64,000 bases of DNA from positions 1 through 64,000 of the forward strand of contig JBCCGG010000008.1 in the NCBI GenBank assembly GCA_039029395.1, written 5' to 3'. The stretch comes from JBCCGG01 sp039029395 (lineage in GTDB: Bacteria > Pseudomonadota > Alphaproteobacteria > Kiloniellales > JAKSDN01). Of the stretch, positions 24,973-33,827 are shown piece by piece (the first letter of the stretch is position 1; each line of letters opens with the position of its first letter). Under the pieces are notes generated by a model. The model ran no database searches, was not told where the DNA came from, and saw only the letters and a list, made by a program, of their open reading frames with translations. A program made the translations under genes and the position numbers.

Positions 24973-26241
24973 TCAACCGTGCAGCTTGGGGTCCGGACCG
25001 GCCCCGCGCTCGTCGATGATGATGCCGCGCTCGAAGCGCTTGAGGTCGTGGTTGGCAATCACCGGATTAGGCCGGTCGTTGGCGATTAGATCGGCGAAGT
25101 ACCAGCCCGAGGCCGGCGACGCCTTGAAGCCGCCGTAGTTCCAGCCCGCGTTCAGATAAAGGTTGTCGAGCGGCGTCTTGCAGATGAAGTGCGAGCCGTC
25201 CATCGACATGTCCATCACGCCCGACCAGTGGCGCAGCAGGCGCACCCGGCCGAGGCAGGGCAGGATCGAGGTCGCCGCCTCGGCGACGTCCTGTACGATC
25301 GGCAGGTTGCCACGCTGGGCGTAGGATTTGTACCAATCGAGATCGCCTCCGAACACCATGCCGCCCTTATCGGACTGGGAGATGTAGAAGTGGGCGCCGC
25401 CAACGCCGAACACGACCACTTGGTCGAGCAACGGCTTCAAAGGTTCTGAGACGAAAGCTTGCAGCTTGTGGGTCTCGATCGGCAGGTTGCCGAGGTCCGC
25501 CATCTGCCATAGGCGCGAGGTGTTGCCGGCGACCGCGAAGCCGACTTTCTTGGCCCGGATCGTGCCGCGGGTGGTCTCCAGGCCGGTGACCTGGCCGCCC
25601 TCGCGGGTTACCCCGGTGACCTCGCAGTTCTGGATGATGTCAACGCCGTGGCCGTCGGCGCCCCGGGCATACCCCCAGGCGACCGCGTCGTGGCGGGCTG
25701 TGCCGGCGCGCCTTTGGACCGCCGCGCCGATGATCGGAAAACGCGCGTTGGGCCCGTAGTTCAAGTGGGGGATGTTGCGCTTCAGCTCGTCGAGCGACCA
25801 CAGCTCGCCGTCCGAGCCGGTCAGCTGCATTGTGTTGTAGCGCCGGGCCGCGCCGTCGACCGCCGCCGGGCTGTGCAGCAGCGAGACGTGGGCGCGCTGA
25901 GAGAACATGACATTGTAGTTGAGCTCGTGGCTCAGGTTTTCCCACAGCTCGAGGGAATGCTCGTAGAACGCGCGGTTGCCCGGCATGAAGTAGTTGGAGC
26001 GCACGATGGTGGTGTTGCGCCCGGCGTTGCCGCCGCCCAGCCAGCCCTTCTCGAGCACCGCGACTTTGGTGACACCGTGCTTCTTGGCCAGGTAATAGGC
26101 CGTCGCAAGACCGTGCAGCCCGGCGCCGACGATCACCACGTCGTAGTGGTCCTTGGGCTCCGGATCGCGCCATTGGCGTGACCAGCCTTTTTGGCCGGTC
26201 AAACCATTGACGAAAACGTTCCAGGCGTTGAATCGTGTCAT
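24973..26241 (-). CDS. soxB: Sarcosine oxidase beta subunit
   Basis: The catalytic flavin subunit, 422 residues. DVVIVGAGLHGLATAYYLA (about 34-52) binds FAD, and His184 in GTARHDAVAWG is the expected covalent-FMN histidine. It is the first gene of the soxBDAG operon and is transcribed away from the TMADH-like gene. The 218-base divergent region has an inverted repeat at 26324-26367. Gene order B-D-A-G is the standard one. Confidence 0.95.
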   Translation of the reverse strand: MTRFNAWNVFVNGLTGQKGWSRQWRDPEPKDHYDVVIVGAGLHGLATAYYLAKKHGVTKVAVLEKGWLGGGNAGRNTTIVRSNYFMPGNRAFYEHSLELWENLSHELNYNVMFSQRAHVSLLHSPAAVDGAARRYNTMQLTGSDGELWSLDELKRNIPHLNYGPNARFPIIGAAVQRRAGTARHDAVAWGYARGADGHGVDIIQNCEVTGVTREGGQVTGLETTRGTIRAKKVGFAVAGNTSRLWQMADLGNLPIETHKLQAFVSEPLKPLLDQVVVFGVGGAHFYISQSDKGGMVFGGDLDWYKSYAQRGNLPIVQDVAEAATSILPCLGRVRLLRHWSGVMDMSMDGSHFICKTPLDNLYLNAGWNYGGFKASPASGWYFADLIANDRPNPVIANHDLKRFERGIIIDERGAGPDPKLHG

Positions 26242-26323
26242 GACTAGCGAACCGGAAACTACGGGGTGTGGGCGCGTATTTTATGTGAGTTCGAGGGCCG
26301 ACCCCCTTTGGCCTCGACAAGAA

Positions 26324-26367
26324 ATCGATTGATAGCGTCATTCCGGACCTTCAACAAGGCAATCGAT
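26324..26367. promoter_or_regulatory. Inverted repeat in the sox divergent promoter region
   Basis: ATCGATTG at 26324-26331 and CAATCGAT at 26360-26367 form a perfect inverted repeat of 8-base arms with a 28-base spacer, between the divergent soxB and TMADH-like genes. It could be an operator for one regulator, possibly a looping or dimer-of-dimers site. Confidence 0.35.
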
Positions 26368-26459
26368 AGAGCTCAGCCGGCCTCGCCGACAAGAATCTTT
26401 ACAGCGTCGACCGGTCGTTCCAGGGTCGGCGCGGGAACGATTTCGGTAAGGTCAAGGAA

Positions 26460-28499
26460 ATGGCGTTCTACGACGCTCTGCTCGCGCCCTTCACGCTCAA
26501 GGGGCTCACCCTCAAGAACCGCATCGTCAGCACCTCCCACGGCCCGGCCTATGCTGAGGGCGCCATGCCGGGCGCGCGCTACCAGCGCTATCACGAGGAA
26601 AAGGCCAAGGGCGGTCTCGCCATGACCATGTTCGGCGGCTCGTCCAACGTCTCCATCGACTCGCCCTCTCTGTTCGGCCAGCTCTATCTGGGCGACGACG
26701 CGGTGGTGCCTTATCTGAAGGACTTTTCCGCCCGCATTCACGGTCACGGCTGCGCGCTGATGTGCCAGATCACCCATATGGGTCACCGCACGGTGTGGGA
26801 TCAGGGCCATTGGCTGGCGCCGGTCTCGGCCTCCAACGTGCGCGACAAGGCGCACCGGGCCTTTCCCAAGGCGATGGAGCCGTGGGACATAGAGCGGGTG
26901 ATCGGCGACTACGGCCGGGCCGCTCGGCGCTGCCGGGATGGCGGCCTGGACGGGATCGAGGTGGCGCTGACCGGTCATCTGCCGAACCAGTTTCTGACCC
27001 CGGCCATGAACCGCCGCGAAGACGCCTATGGCGGCAGCCTGGAAAACCGCATGCGCTTTCTTATGGAGGTGCTGGAGGAAATCCGCCGCCAGGTCGGCGG
27101 CGAGTTCATTGTGGGCCTGCGCTTTCCCCTGGACGAGCGCCTGGAGGGCGGGCTTGGGCCCGAGGATTGCATTGCGCTGGCCCAGCGCCTGGAGGCCAGC
27201 GGAGCGGTCGACTTTCTCAGTCTCTACGGCGGCAGCCCGGCGTGGAACCCGGGCTTCGAGGCCCATATCCCAACCATGGCCCAACCGCTCGCGCCCTGGC
27301 TCGAGACGGTCAAGCCTCTGCGCGCGGCGGTCGGCCTGCCGCTCATTCATGCGACGCGCATCATCGACGTGACGACCGCGGCCCAGGCGATCAAGGACGA
27401 TGCCCTCGACCTGGTCGGCATGACCCGGGCCCACATGGCCGACCCCTATCTGGTCGCCAAGCTGAAGCGCGGCGAGGAAGAGCGGATCCGGCCCTGCGTC
27501 GGTGCCGGCTACTGCATCGACCGGATATACCGGGGCGGCGAGGCGCTCTGCCTGCACAACCCGGCGACCGGGCGGGAGCAGACCATGGCCCAGACCATCG
27601 CGCCCTCGACGGGGCCTCGGCGTCGGGTCGTCGTGGTTGGCGGTGGGCCGGGCGGACTCGAAGCGGCGCGGGTCTCGGCCGCGCGCGGCCACGTGGTGAT
27701 CCTGTTCGAGGCGGCTGGCGAGCTGGGCGGCCAAGTCGCGATTGCGGCGCGCGCCGGCTGGCGGCGGGACCTGATCGGCATCGTGCGCTGGCTGGCGCAA
27801 GAGGTCGAGCTGGCCGGCGTCGAGCTGCGCCTCAACCACTATGCGGAGGCGTCCGACGTCTTGGCCGAGCGGCCGGACGTTGTGATCGTGGCGACCGGCG
27901 GGCTGCCCGACCTGGACGGGCTGGCCGGTGCCGAGCATGCGGCCAGCGTGTGGGACGTCTTGACCGGCCAGGTCGAGGTTAAGCCCCGGGTCGTGATCTT
28001 CGACCAGCGCGGCGATCATCAGGCGCTGTCCTGCGCCGAGTTCATGGCCGAGCGGGGCGCCCAGGTGGAGCTGGTCACACCGGACCGGGCGATGGGCGAG
28101 GAGCTCGGAATCTCCAATTACGACGTCCACTGCCGGGAGTTCGCGCGCCTTGGCATCTCGGTGACGCCCAACAGCCGGCTGCTCGCGGTCGAGAGTGATC
28201 AAAGCCAGCTCCAGGTCTGCCTGTGCCACGACTACGGCGGCCAGGAGGCCACGCGCACGGTCGATCAGGTGGTGCTCGAACAGGGCGTGGTGCCGCTGGA
28301 TCAGGTCTATCACGACCTTGCCGCGGGTGCGCGCAACGGAGGCGAGATAGATCTGGAGGCTTTGGCGGGCGGCGCGCTGCGGACGCCTATTCGCAATCCG
28401 GACGGCGCCTACGAGCTGTTCCGGGTCGGCGATGCGGTCGCCTGCCGCAACATCCATGCGGCGCTCTATGACTCATTGCGGATCTGTCAGGCCTTGTGA
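26460..28499 (+). CDS. TMADH/DgcA/StcD-like NADH:flavin oxidoreductase (amine demethylase)
   Basis: A 679-residue iron-sulfur flavoprotein of the trimethylamine dehydrogenase/2,4-dienoyl-CoA reductase group. The N-terminal FMN barrel (about 1-340) starts with LLAPFTLKGLTLKNRIV and holds DGIEVALTGHLPNQFLTP and DAYGGSLENRMRF. The C-terminal half has VVVVGGGPGGLEAARVSA for a second nucleotide. The expected cluster ligands fall at Cys346, Cys352 and Cys364, but the residue matching the second ligand of TMADH is Ala349. Enzymes such as DgcA and StcD demethylate dimethylglycine or N-methylproline betaines, so a similar role is inferred from the divergent sox operon. Its end overlaps the convergent LysR gene by 27 bases. 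Confidence 0.82.
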   Translation: MAFYDALLAPFTLKGLTLKNRIVSTSHGPAYAEGAMPGARYQRYHEEKAKGGLAMTMFGGSSNVSIDSPSLFGQLYLGDDAVVPYLKDFSARIHGHGCALMCQITHMGHRTVWDQGHWLAPVSASNVRDKAHRAFPKAMEPWDIERVIGDYGRAARRCRDGGLDGIEVALTGHLPNQFLTPAMNRREDAYGGSLENRMRFLMEVLEEIRRQVGGEFIVGLRFPLDERLEGGLGPEDCIALAQRLEASGAVDFLSLYGGSPAWNPGFEAHIPTMAQPLAPWLETVKPLRAAVGLPLIHATRIIDVTTAAQAIKDDALDLVGMTRAHMADPYLVAKLKRGEEERIRPCVGAGYCIDRIYRGGEALCLHNPATGREQTMAQTIAPSTGPRRRVVVVGGGPGGLEAARVSAARGHVVILFEAAGELGGQVAIAARAGWRRDLIGIVRWLAQEVELAGVELRLNHYAEASDVLAERPDVVIVATGGLPDLDGLAGAEHAASVWDVLTGQVEVKPRVVIFDQRGDHQALSCAEFMAERGAQVELVTPDRAMGEELGISNYDVHCREFARLGISVTPNSRLLAVESDQSQLQVCLCHDYGGQEATRTVDQVVLEQGVVPLDQVYHDLAAGARNGGEIDLEALAGGALRTPIRNPDGAYELFRVGDAVACRNIHAALYDSLRICQAL

Positions 28500-29408
28500 C
28501 GCGGCTTTGGCTTGGGCCAGCACCCAGTCGCGGAAGATCCGGGCGCCCCACTTCATCGGAACACCCTCGGGCGCGACCAAATAGAGGCCGAGGCCAGAGA
28601 AATAGCTGTCGGACACGGGCTGTACCATGGCGCCCTCGGCGAGCTGGTCGCGCACCAGGTGGCGCCAGGCGAGCGTTATGCCCTGGCCGCGTTGGGCCGC
28701 CTTGAAGAGCGCGTCGGCGTCGGTGAAGACCAAATCGCAATCGACGCTTGGCGCCGCGACGCCCATCTGGTGCAGCCACTCGGTCCAGCCGATCCTGACC
28801 CGGTAGGATTCCGCAAGCTGCAGCAGCTGGTGGCGCGGCAGCTCGTCGACCTCGCCGATAGGCCCGTGGGCCGCCAGATAGTCCGGGCTGCAGACCGCCA
28901 GCACTTCCTCTTCGGCATAGCGCCAGCTGCGCAGCCCGCTCCACTTTCCGTCGCCGAGGCGCGAGGAGAGGTCGATGCCCTCGCGCAGCAGGTTCTTGTC
29001 GTCCCGATCGTTGACCTCCAGATGGAGCTTGAGATCGGGATAGTGCGCCGAGAAGTCGCGCAGCTTGGGCAGCAGCCAGAAGCCCATGAAGACCGATGAG
29101 AAGGAGACCTTGATGCTCTCCTTGACTGGCGCGCGCCTGAGGCCCTGGGCGGCCGAATAGAGATGGTCGAGGCTTTCGGCGACCTCTTGATAGAAGCGCC
29201 GGCCCTCGGCGGTCAGCTCGATCGCCCGGTGATGCCGATGGAACAGCTTGGTGCCCAGATAATCTTCGAGCTGGTGGATCGAACGGCTGATCGCGGGCTG
29301 GCTAACGTTGAGCTCCTTGGCCGCCTCGGTGAAGCTCTCGTGCCGGGCCGCGGCCTCGAAGGTGAAGAGGCTGTTGCCCGATGGCAGCAAATGGCGGAGC
29401 TTATGCAT
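28473..29408 (-). CDS. LysR-type transcriptional regulator
   Basis: A 311-residue LysR regulator. The N-terminal winged HTH is SFTEAAKELNVSQPAISRSIHQLEDYLGTKLFHR, split over about residues 25-58. A typical substrate-binding domain follows, of the GcvA-like subgroup. It is transcribed divergently from a periplasmic binding protein gene. A perfect inverted repeat (29404-29424) overlaps its start codon, which suggests autoregulation plus control of the neighbour. The inducer is probably a methylated amine by context; this is inference. Confidence 0.9.
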   Translation of the reverse strand: MHKLRHLLPSGNSLFTFEAAARHESFTEAAKELNVSQPAISRSIHQLEDYLGTKLFHRHHRAIELTAEGRRFYQEVAESLDHLYSAAQGLRRAPVKESIKVSFSSVFMGFWLLPKLRDFSAHYPDLKLHLEVNDRDDKNLLREGIDLSSRLGDGKWSGLRSWRYAEEEVLAVCSPDYLAAHGPIGEVDELPRHQLLQLAESYRVRIGWTEWLHQMGVAAPSVDCDLVFTDADALFKAAQRGQGITLAWRHLVRDQLAEGAMVQPVSDSYFSGLGLYLVAPEGVPMKWGARIFRDWVLAQAKAASQGLTDPQ

Positions 29409-29424
29409 AATCTGAGGTTATGCA
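29404..29424. promoter_or_regulatory. LysR operator overlapping the regulator's start codon
   Basis: TGCATAA (29404-29410) and TTATGCA (29418-29424) form a perfect 7-bp inverted repeat with a 7-bp spacer. The LysR ATG (29406-29408 on the minus strand) lies inside the left arm. The length and symmetry fit a LysR recognition site. Confidence 0.6.
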
Positions 29425-29557
29425 ATACATGAAACTTTGTCCAGGTCACAGGCTTTGCGGGATTCGTTAACTTTGACGCTCGGGCCCTTACCGGTAGGCT
29501 CGTCAAAGAAGAAACAATGCCTTTTGGGAGGCAGTCCTGGGACAGGAGATCAACAGC

Positions 29558-31147
29558 ATGCACAAAGACGAACGAGTTTCGAGACTTTTGAACGACAAGA
29601 AGGCGACCCGCCGCGAGTTCATGATGGGCGCGACGGCGCTCGGCTTCAGCGCGGCGGCCGCGACAAGCCTGTGGTCGAGCCGGGCGGCGGCGGCGCCCCA
29701 GCGCGGCGGTCACATGAGAGCCGGCTTGAACGACTCCAACACGATCGATTCGCTCGATCCGGCGACCTTCAACGCGACCACGATGATTTGCATCAGCCGG
29801 GCCTTCCGCGACAGCCTGGTCGAGGTCGGCCAAGACAACACCGCCAAGCCGACCTTGGCGGAGAGCTGGGAGGCCAGCGACGACGCCAAGGTCTGGCGCT
29901 TCAAGCTGCGCAATGGGGTCGAGTTCTCGAACGGCAAGAGCCTCACCACCGACGACGTGATCGCCTCGATCAATGTCCACCGGGGCGAGGACTCCAAGTC
30001 CGGTGCGAAGGGCGTCTTTGCCGGCATCTCTGACGTCAAGGCGGACGGCAAGGACGTGGTGGAGGTTAGCCTGGCGGAAGCCAATGCCGACTTCCCGTTC
30101 CTGATGACCGACTACCACATGAACATCGTGCCCTCGAAGGACGGCAAGGCGGAGGTGCTCTCCGACGTCGGCACGGGCACATATCTGCTGAAACGCTTCG
30201 AGCCGGGCGTGCGCGCCGACTTGGAGCGCAATCCCAACGCTTGGCAGAGCGACTTCGGCTTCGTCGACAGCGTCGAGCTCATCACCATCCTGGACGACAC
30301 TGCGCGCGAGAGTGCGCTCTTGACCCAGGACGTCGACGTTATCAATCGGCCGGGTCTGAAGACCATCAATCGCTTGGCACGGGTGCCTCACGTCAACATC
30401 GTCGATGTGGAATCGAACCTGGCCTTCACCCATCCCATGCGGATCGACGTGCCGCCCTTCGGCAACAACGATTTCCGCATGGCCCTGAAGCACGCCCTGC
30501 CGCGTCAGGAGTTCATCGACAAGATCCTCTTCGGCTACGGCGCGATCGGCAACGACCAGCCGTTGGGTCCGGTGTTCAACAACTACGATCCGGATATCAA
30601 GGTCGAGTACGACCTGGACAAGGCCAAGTCGTACCTCAAGAAGGCCGGCATGGAGAACGCCAAGATCACGATCCATACCTCAGACACGGCCTATGGCGGT
30701 GCGGTCGACGCGGCCCAGCTGTTCCGGGAGCATTTCACCAAGATCGGCGTCGACCTGACGGTGACCCGCGAGCCTAAGGACGGTTATTGGTCCGACGTCT
30801 GGAACGTCAAGCCGTTCTGCTCCTGCTATTGGGGCGCCCGCCCGGTCGAGGACATGATCCTCTCGATCGCCTACATTTCGGGCGCGCCGTGGAACGACAC
30901 CGTGATTTCGATCCCGCGGGTCGACGAGCTGGTCAAGGCGGCGCGCGGCGAGTTGGACCCGGCGACGCGCAAGGGCATGTACAGCGAGGTGCAGCAGCTG
31001 CTCTCGACCCAGGGCGCGACCTTGATCCCGGCCTTCGGCAAGGACGTCGCGGCGACTAGCAAGAAGATTGGCGTCGGCCCCGAGATCGGCGGCGGCTGGG
31101 AGATGGACGGCGGCGCCTTCATCAAGCGCTGGTGGATTGAAAGTTAA
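29558..31147 (+). CDS. Tat-exported ABC transporter substrate-binding protein (peptide/nickel family)
   Basis: A 529-residue family 5 solute-binding protein (DppA/OppA type). The N-terminus has a twin-arginine signal, KATRREFMMGATALGFSAAA, with a likely AAAA-P cleavage region near residue 46. LDPATFNATTM, LAESWEASDDAKVWRFKLRNGVEFSNGK and the DDVIASI segment are family motifs. ATG 29558 is preceded by AGGAG with 9-base spacing. No permease or ATPase genes lie beside it. It may feed a methylated amine or peptide to a transporter encoded elsewhere. It is divergent from the LysR gene. Confidence 0.9.
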   Translation: MHKDERVSRLLNDKKATRREFMMGATALGFSAAAATSLWSSRAAAAPQRGGHMRAGLNDSNTIDSLDPATFNATTMICISRAFRDSLVEVGQDNTAKPTLAESWEASDDAKVWRFKLRNGVEFSNGKSLTTDDVIASINVHRGEDSKSGAKGVFAGISDVKADGKDVVEVSLAEANADFPFLMTDYHMNIVPSKDGKAEVLSDVGTGTYLLKRFEPGVRADLERNPNAWQSDFGFVDSVELITILDDTARESALLTQDVDVINRPGLKTINRLARVPHVNIVDVESNLAFTHPMRIDVPPFGNNDFRMALKHALPRQEFIDKILFGYGAIGNDQPLGPVFNNYDPDIKVEYDLDKAKSYLKKAGMENAKITIHTSDTAYGGAVDAAQLFREHFTKIGVDLTVTREPKDGYWSDVWNVKPFCSCYWGARPVEDMILSIAYISGAPWNDTVISIPRVDELVKAARGELDPATRKGMYSEVQQLLSTQGATLIPAFGKDVAATSKKIGVGPEIGGGWEMDGGAFIKRWWIES

Positions 31148-31370
31148 ACCTACGGGACGGCGGCCTGCTGGCGATTAGACGGCATTGGGTGCACCTGCTG
31201 GTCACCACGCGCTGTCGGGGGGCGCTGGCGGGCCGCCTAGCCCGGTTCGGGCAGTGATCTTCGATTCCTTGTAACCGGGCCTTTTCGGCTCGGGCGTTGT
31301 GCTCTGCGTATCCGCGGCGCGTTTTGCCGCGCCTGTCATCGACCCTGAACGAGTAGGCAAGAAACACGCC

Positions 31371-33815
31371 ATGAAAACCCATGCGAGAGTCGTAATCGTC
31401 GGAGGCGGCTGTGTCGGGGCCAATATGCTCTACAGCCTGGCCAAGCGAGGCTGGCGCGACGTGGTCCTGCTGGAACGCACGGAACTCACCGCAGGCTCGA
31501 CCTGGCACGCCGCCGGGCTGCTGCCGCTTTACAGCTTTAGCTACTCCTTTGGGCGGATCATCGTCAAGACGCTTGAGATCTACGAGGGCCTGGAGGCCGA
31601 GACCGGCCAGGCGGTCGGCTTCCACAAGTGCGGCCAGCTCAGGGTCGCCAACACGCCCGAGCGCATGGACGAATACCTTAACTACGCCAGCATCGCCGAG
31701 ACACAAGGCGTGCGCGCGGAAATTCTCGGGCCTGCCGAGGTCAAGGCCCTTTGGCCTCTGATGGAACCGGGGTCGGACCTGATTGGCGCGGTCTATAACC
31801 CGGACGACGGCCATATCGCGCCGGCCGACGTCACCCAAGCGCTCGCCAAAGGCGCTCGGGACATGGGCGCGACCATCTACCGCAACACTCAGGTGACCGG
31901 TTTCGAGCAGCTCGCAAACGGCGAGTGGAAGGTCAAGACGAGCCAGGGCGACATCATCTGCGAGCACGTCATCACCGCGACCGGCAACTACGTCCAGCAA
32001 ACCGCCAAGATGATCGGCCAGGCCCTGCCGGCAATCCCGATCGTGCATCAGTACTGGGTCACCGAGCCGGTGCCGGAGGTGCAGGAGCGCCAGGCCCAGG
32101 GCCTGCCCGAGATGCCGGTGCTGCGCAACGAGGCGATCAACGGCTATGTGCGCGAGGAACGCAACGGCCTGATGTTCGGCCCCTACGAGCGGCCCGATCA
32201 GCTCGAGCACTTCGCCTACGACGGCGTGCCCGAGTGGTTCGGCGCCGACCTCATGCCCGAAGACTTCGACGCCGTTGAAGACAACTGGACGGCTGCGGTC
32301 GAGCTGGTGCCGGCGCTCGGCCAAGTGGGCATCAAGAACAATGTGCGCGGGCCGATTTGCACCACGCCGGACAACCTGCCCCTGGTGGGCCCGGCGCTCG
32401 GCAAGCGCAACTTCTGGCTTGCCGAAGGCTTTTCCGGCGGCATCCTCATGCCCGGCGGCCTTGGTCACTATCTGGCCGAATGGATCGTCGAGGGCGAGCC
32501 CTCGATCGATCTGTCCGAGGTCGACGCCCGGCGCTTCGGACCCTACGCCAACAAGCGCTGGAGCAGCGAGAAGATCCGCGAGGCCTTCGGCCACAATTTC
32601 GGACTCCACTATCCGGGCTACGAGTGGCCGGCCGCTCGGCGGGTCAAGATGGCGCCTTGCTACGACCGCTTGGACAAGGAGCGTGCGGTCTGGGGCGCGG
32701 TCTACGGCTGGGAGGTGCCCCTCTGGTTTGCACCCGAGGGCACCGAGGCGCGAGATGTCTGGAGCTACCGGGAGTTCAATTCCAAGGAACACGTGGGTAA
32801 TGAGTGCCGAGCGATCCGCGACGGCGTCGGCCTAATCGAGATGACCCCCATGGCCAAGTTCGAGGTCAGCGGTCCGGGCGCCGAGGCCTGGCTCGACCGC
32901 ATCCTGGCCAACCGGGTGCCGCGAAAAGTCGGCGGCATGTCGCTCTGCCACCTGCTCACGCACAAGGGTACGGTGCGCAGCGAGTTCACCGTGACCCGTT
33001 TGGACGAGGAGCTGTTCTATCTGGTCGGCACGCCGCGCGGCGAGCGCCACGACTTCGACGTGTTGACGCGCCACCTGCCGGAAGAAGGCGGCGTCGCCCT
33101 GCGCAACGTCACCCTGGAGCGCGGCTGCTTCACGGTGGTCGGACCGGCGGCGCGCGACGTGCTCCAGCAGATCACCGATCTGGACCTTTCGAACCAAGAA
33201 TTCCCCTGGATGCAGGCGCGGGTCGGCGCCGTCGGACTGGCGTCCGACGTGCGCCTGCTCCGAGTCAACTACGAGGGCGAGCTAGGCTGGGAGCTCTATC
33301 ACCCGATCTGCCACAACCTGCATCTCTACGACCAGATAATGGCGGCCGGCCAAGCCCATGACATCACCCTGGCCGGCTACCGGGCGATCGAGTCCCTGCG
33401 CCTGGAAAAGTCCTACCGGGCGATCTATCGGGACCTCAACGTGGAGTACTCGGCTTTGGAGTCCGGCCTGGACCGCTTCCTGCGCTTCGATAAGGCGGAC
33501 TTCATCGGTAAGGCCGCGCTCGAGGCTCAACAAGCTGCCGGGCTGACCCGGCGCATTGTGACGCTGAAGGTCGAGACGGTCGACGGCGATGCCTATATGA
33601 ATGAGGGCGTCTACAGTAACGGCAGCCTGGTCGGGCGAGTCACGTCGGGTGCTCACTCCCACCACTTCGGCCACTGCATTTCCATGGCCTATCTGGCGGC
33701 GGAGCACGCGGCCGAGGGCGCCGAGCTGGAGATCCCGATTTTGGGCGAGCGTCGCAAGGCGACGGTGATCGCCGACTCGCCTTACGATCCCGGCAACCAG
33801 CGGCCGCGCATGTAG
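31371..33815 (+). CDS. Dimethylglycine/sarcosine dehydrogenase-like flavoprotein
   Basis: An 814-residue two-part enzyme. The FAD domain has VVIVGGGCVGANMLYSLAKRG and GSTWHAAGLLP, the covalent-FAD region of the DMGDH family. The GcvT-like C-terminal half runs from about residue 430 (YREFNSKEHVGNECRAIRDG) to LGWELYHP and a final NxGxYSNGSLVGRVTSGAHS. Length and layout match mitochondrial-type dimethylglycine or sarcosine dehydrogenase. It is 223 bases from the binding-protein gene and 12 bases before an MttB-family gene, with which it probably forms an operon. The exact N-methyl substrate is not certain. Confidence 0.88.
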   Translation: MKTHARVVIVGGGCVGANMLYSLAKRGWRDVVLLERTELTAGSTWHAAGLLPLYSFSYSFGRIIVKTLEIYEGLEAETGQAVGFHKCGQLRVANTPERMDEYLNYASIAETQGVRAEILGPAEVKALWPLMEPGSDLIGAVYNPDDGHIAPADVTQALAKGARDMGATIYRNTQVTGFEQLANGEWKVKTSQGDIICEHVITATGNYVQQTAKMIGQALPAIPIVHQYWVTEPVPEVQERQAQGLPEMPVLRNEAINGYVREERNGLMFGPYERPDQLEHFAYDGVPEWFGADLMPEDFDAVEDNWTAAVELVPALGQVGIKNNVRGPICTTPDNLPLVGPALGKRNFWLAEGFSGGILMPGGLGHYLAEWIVEGEPSIDLSEVDARRFGPYANKRWSSEKIREAFGHNFGLHYPGYEWPAARRVKMAPCYDRLDKERAVWGAVYGWEVPLWFAPEGTEARDVWSYREFNSKEHVGNECRAIRDGVGLIEMTPMAKFEVSGPGAEAWLDRILANRVPRKVGGMSLCHLLTHKGTVRSEFTVTRLDEELFYLVGTPRGERHDFDVLTRHLPEEGGVALRNVTLERGCFTVVGPAARDVLQQITDLDLSNQEFPWMQARVGAVGLASDVRLLRVNYEGELGWELYHPICHNLHLYDQIMAAGQAHDITLAGYRAIESLRLEKSYRAIYRDLNVEYSALESGLDRFLRFDKADFIGKAALEAQQAAGLTRRIVTLKVETVDGDAYMNEGVYSNGSLVGRVTSGAHSHHFGHCISMAYLAAEHAAEGAELEIPILGERRKATVIADSPYDPGNQRPRM

Positions 33816-33827
33816 GAGATGGGCACC

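Noticed and set aside
26373..28457. 694-codon antisense frame opposite the TMADH-like gene
   Set aside because: High GC keeps the opposite strand open. The plus-strand enzyme is clearly real.
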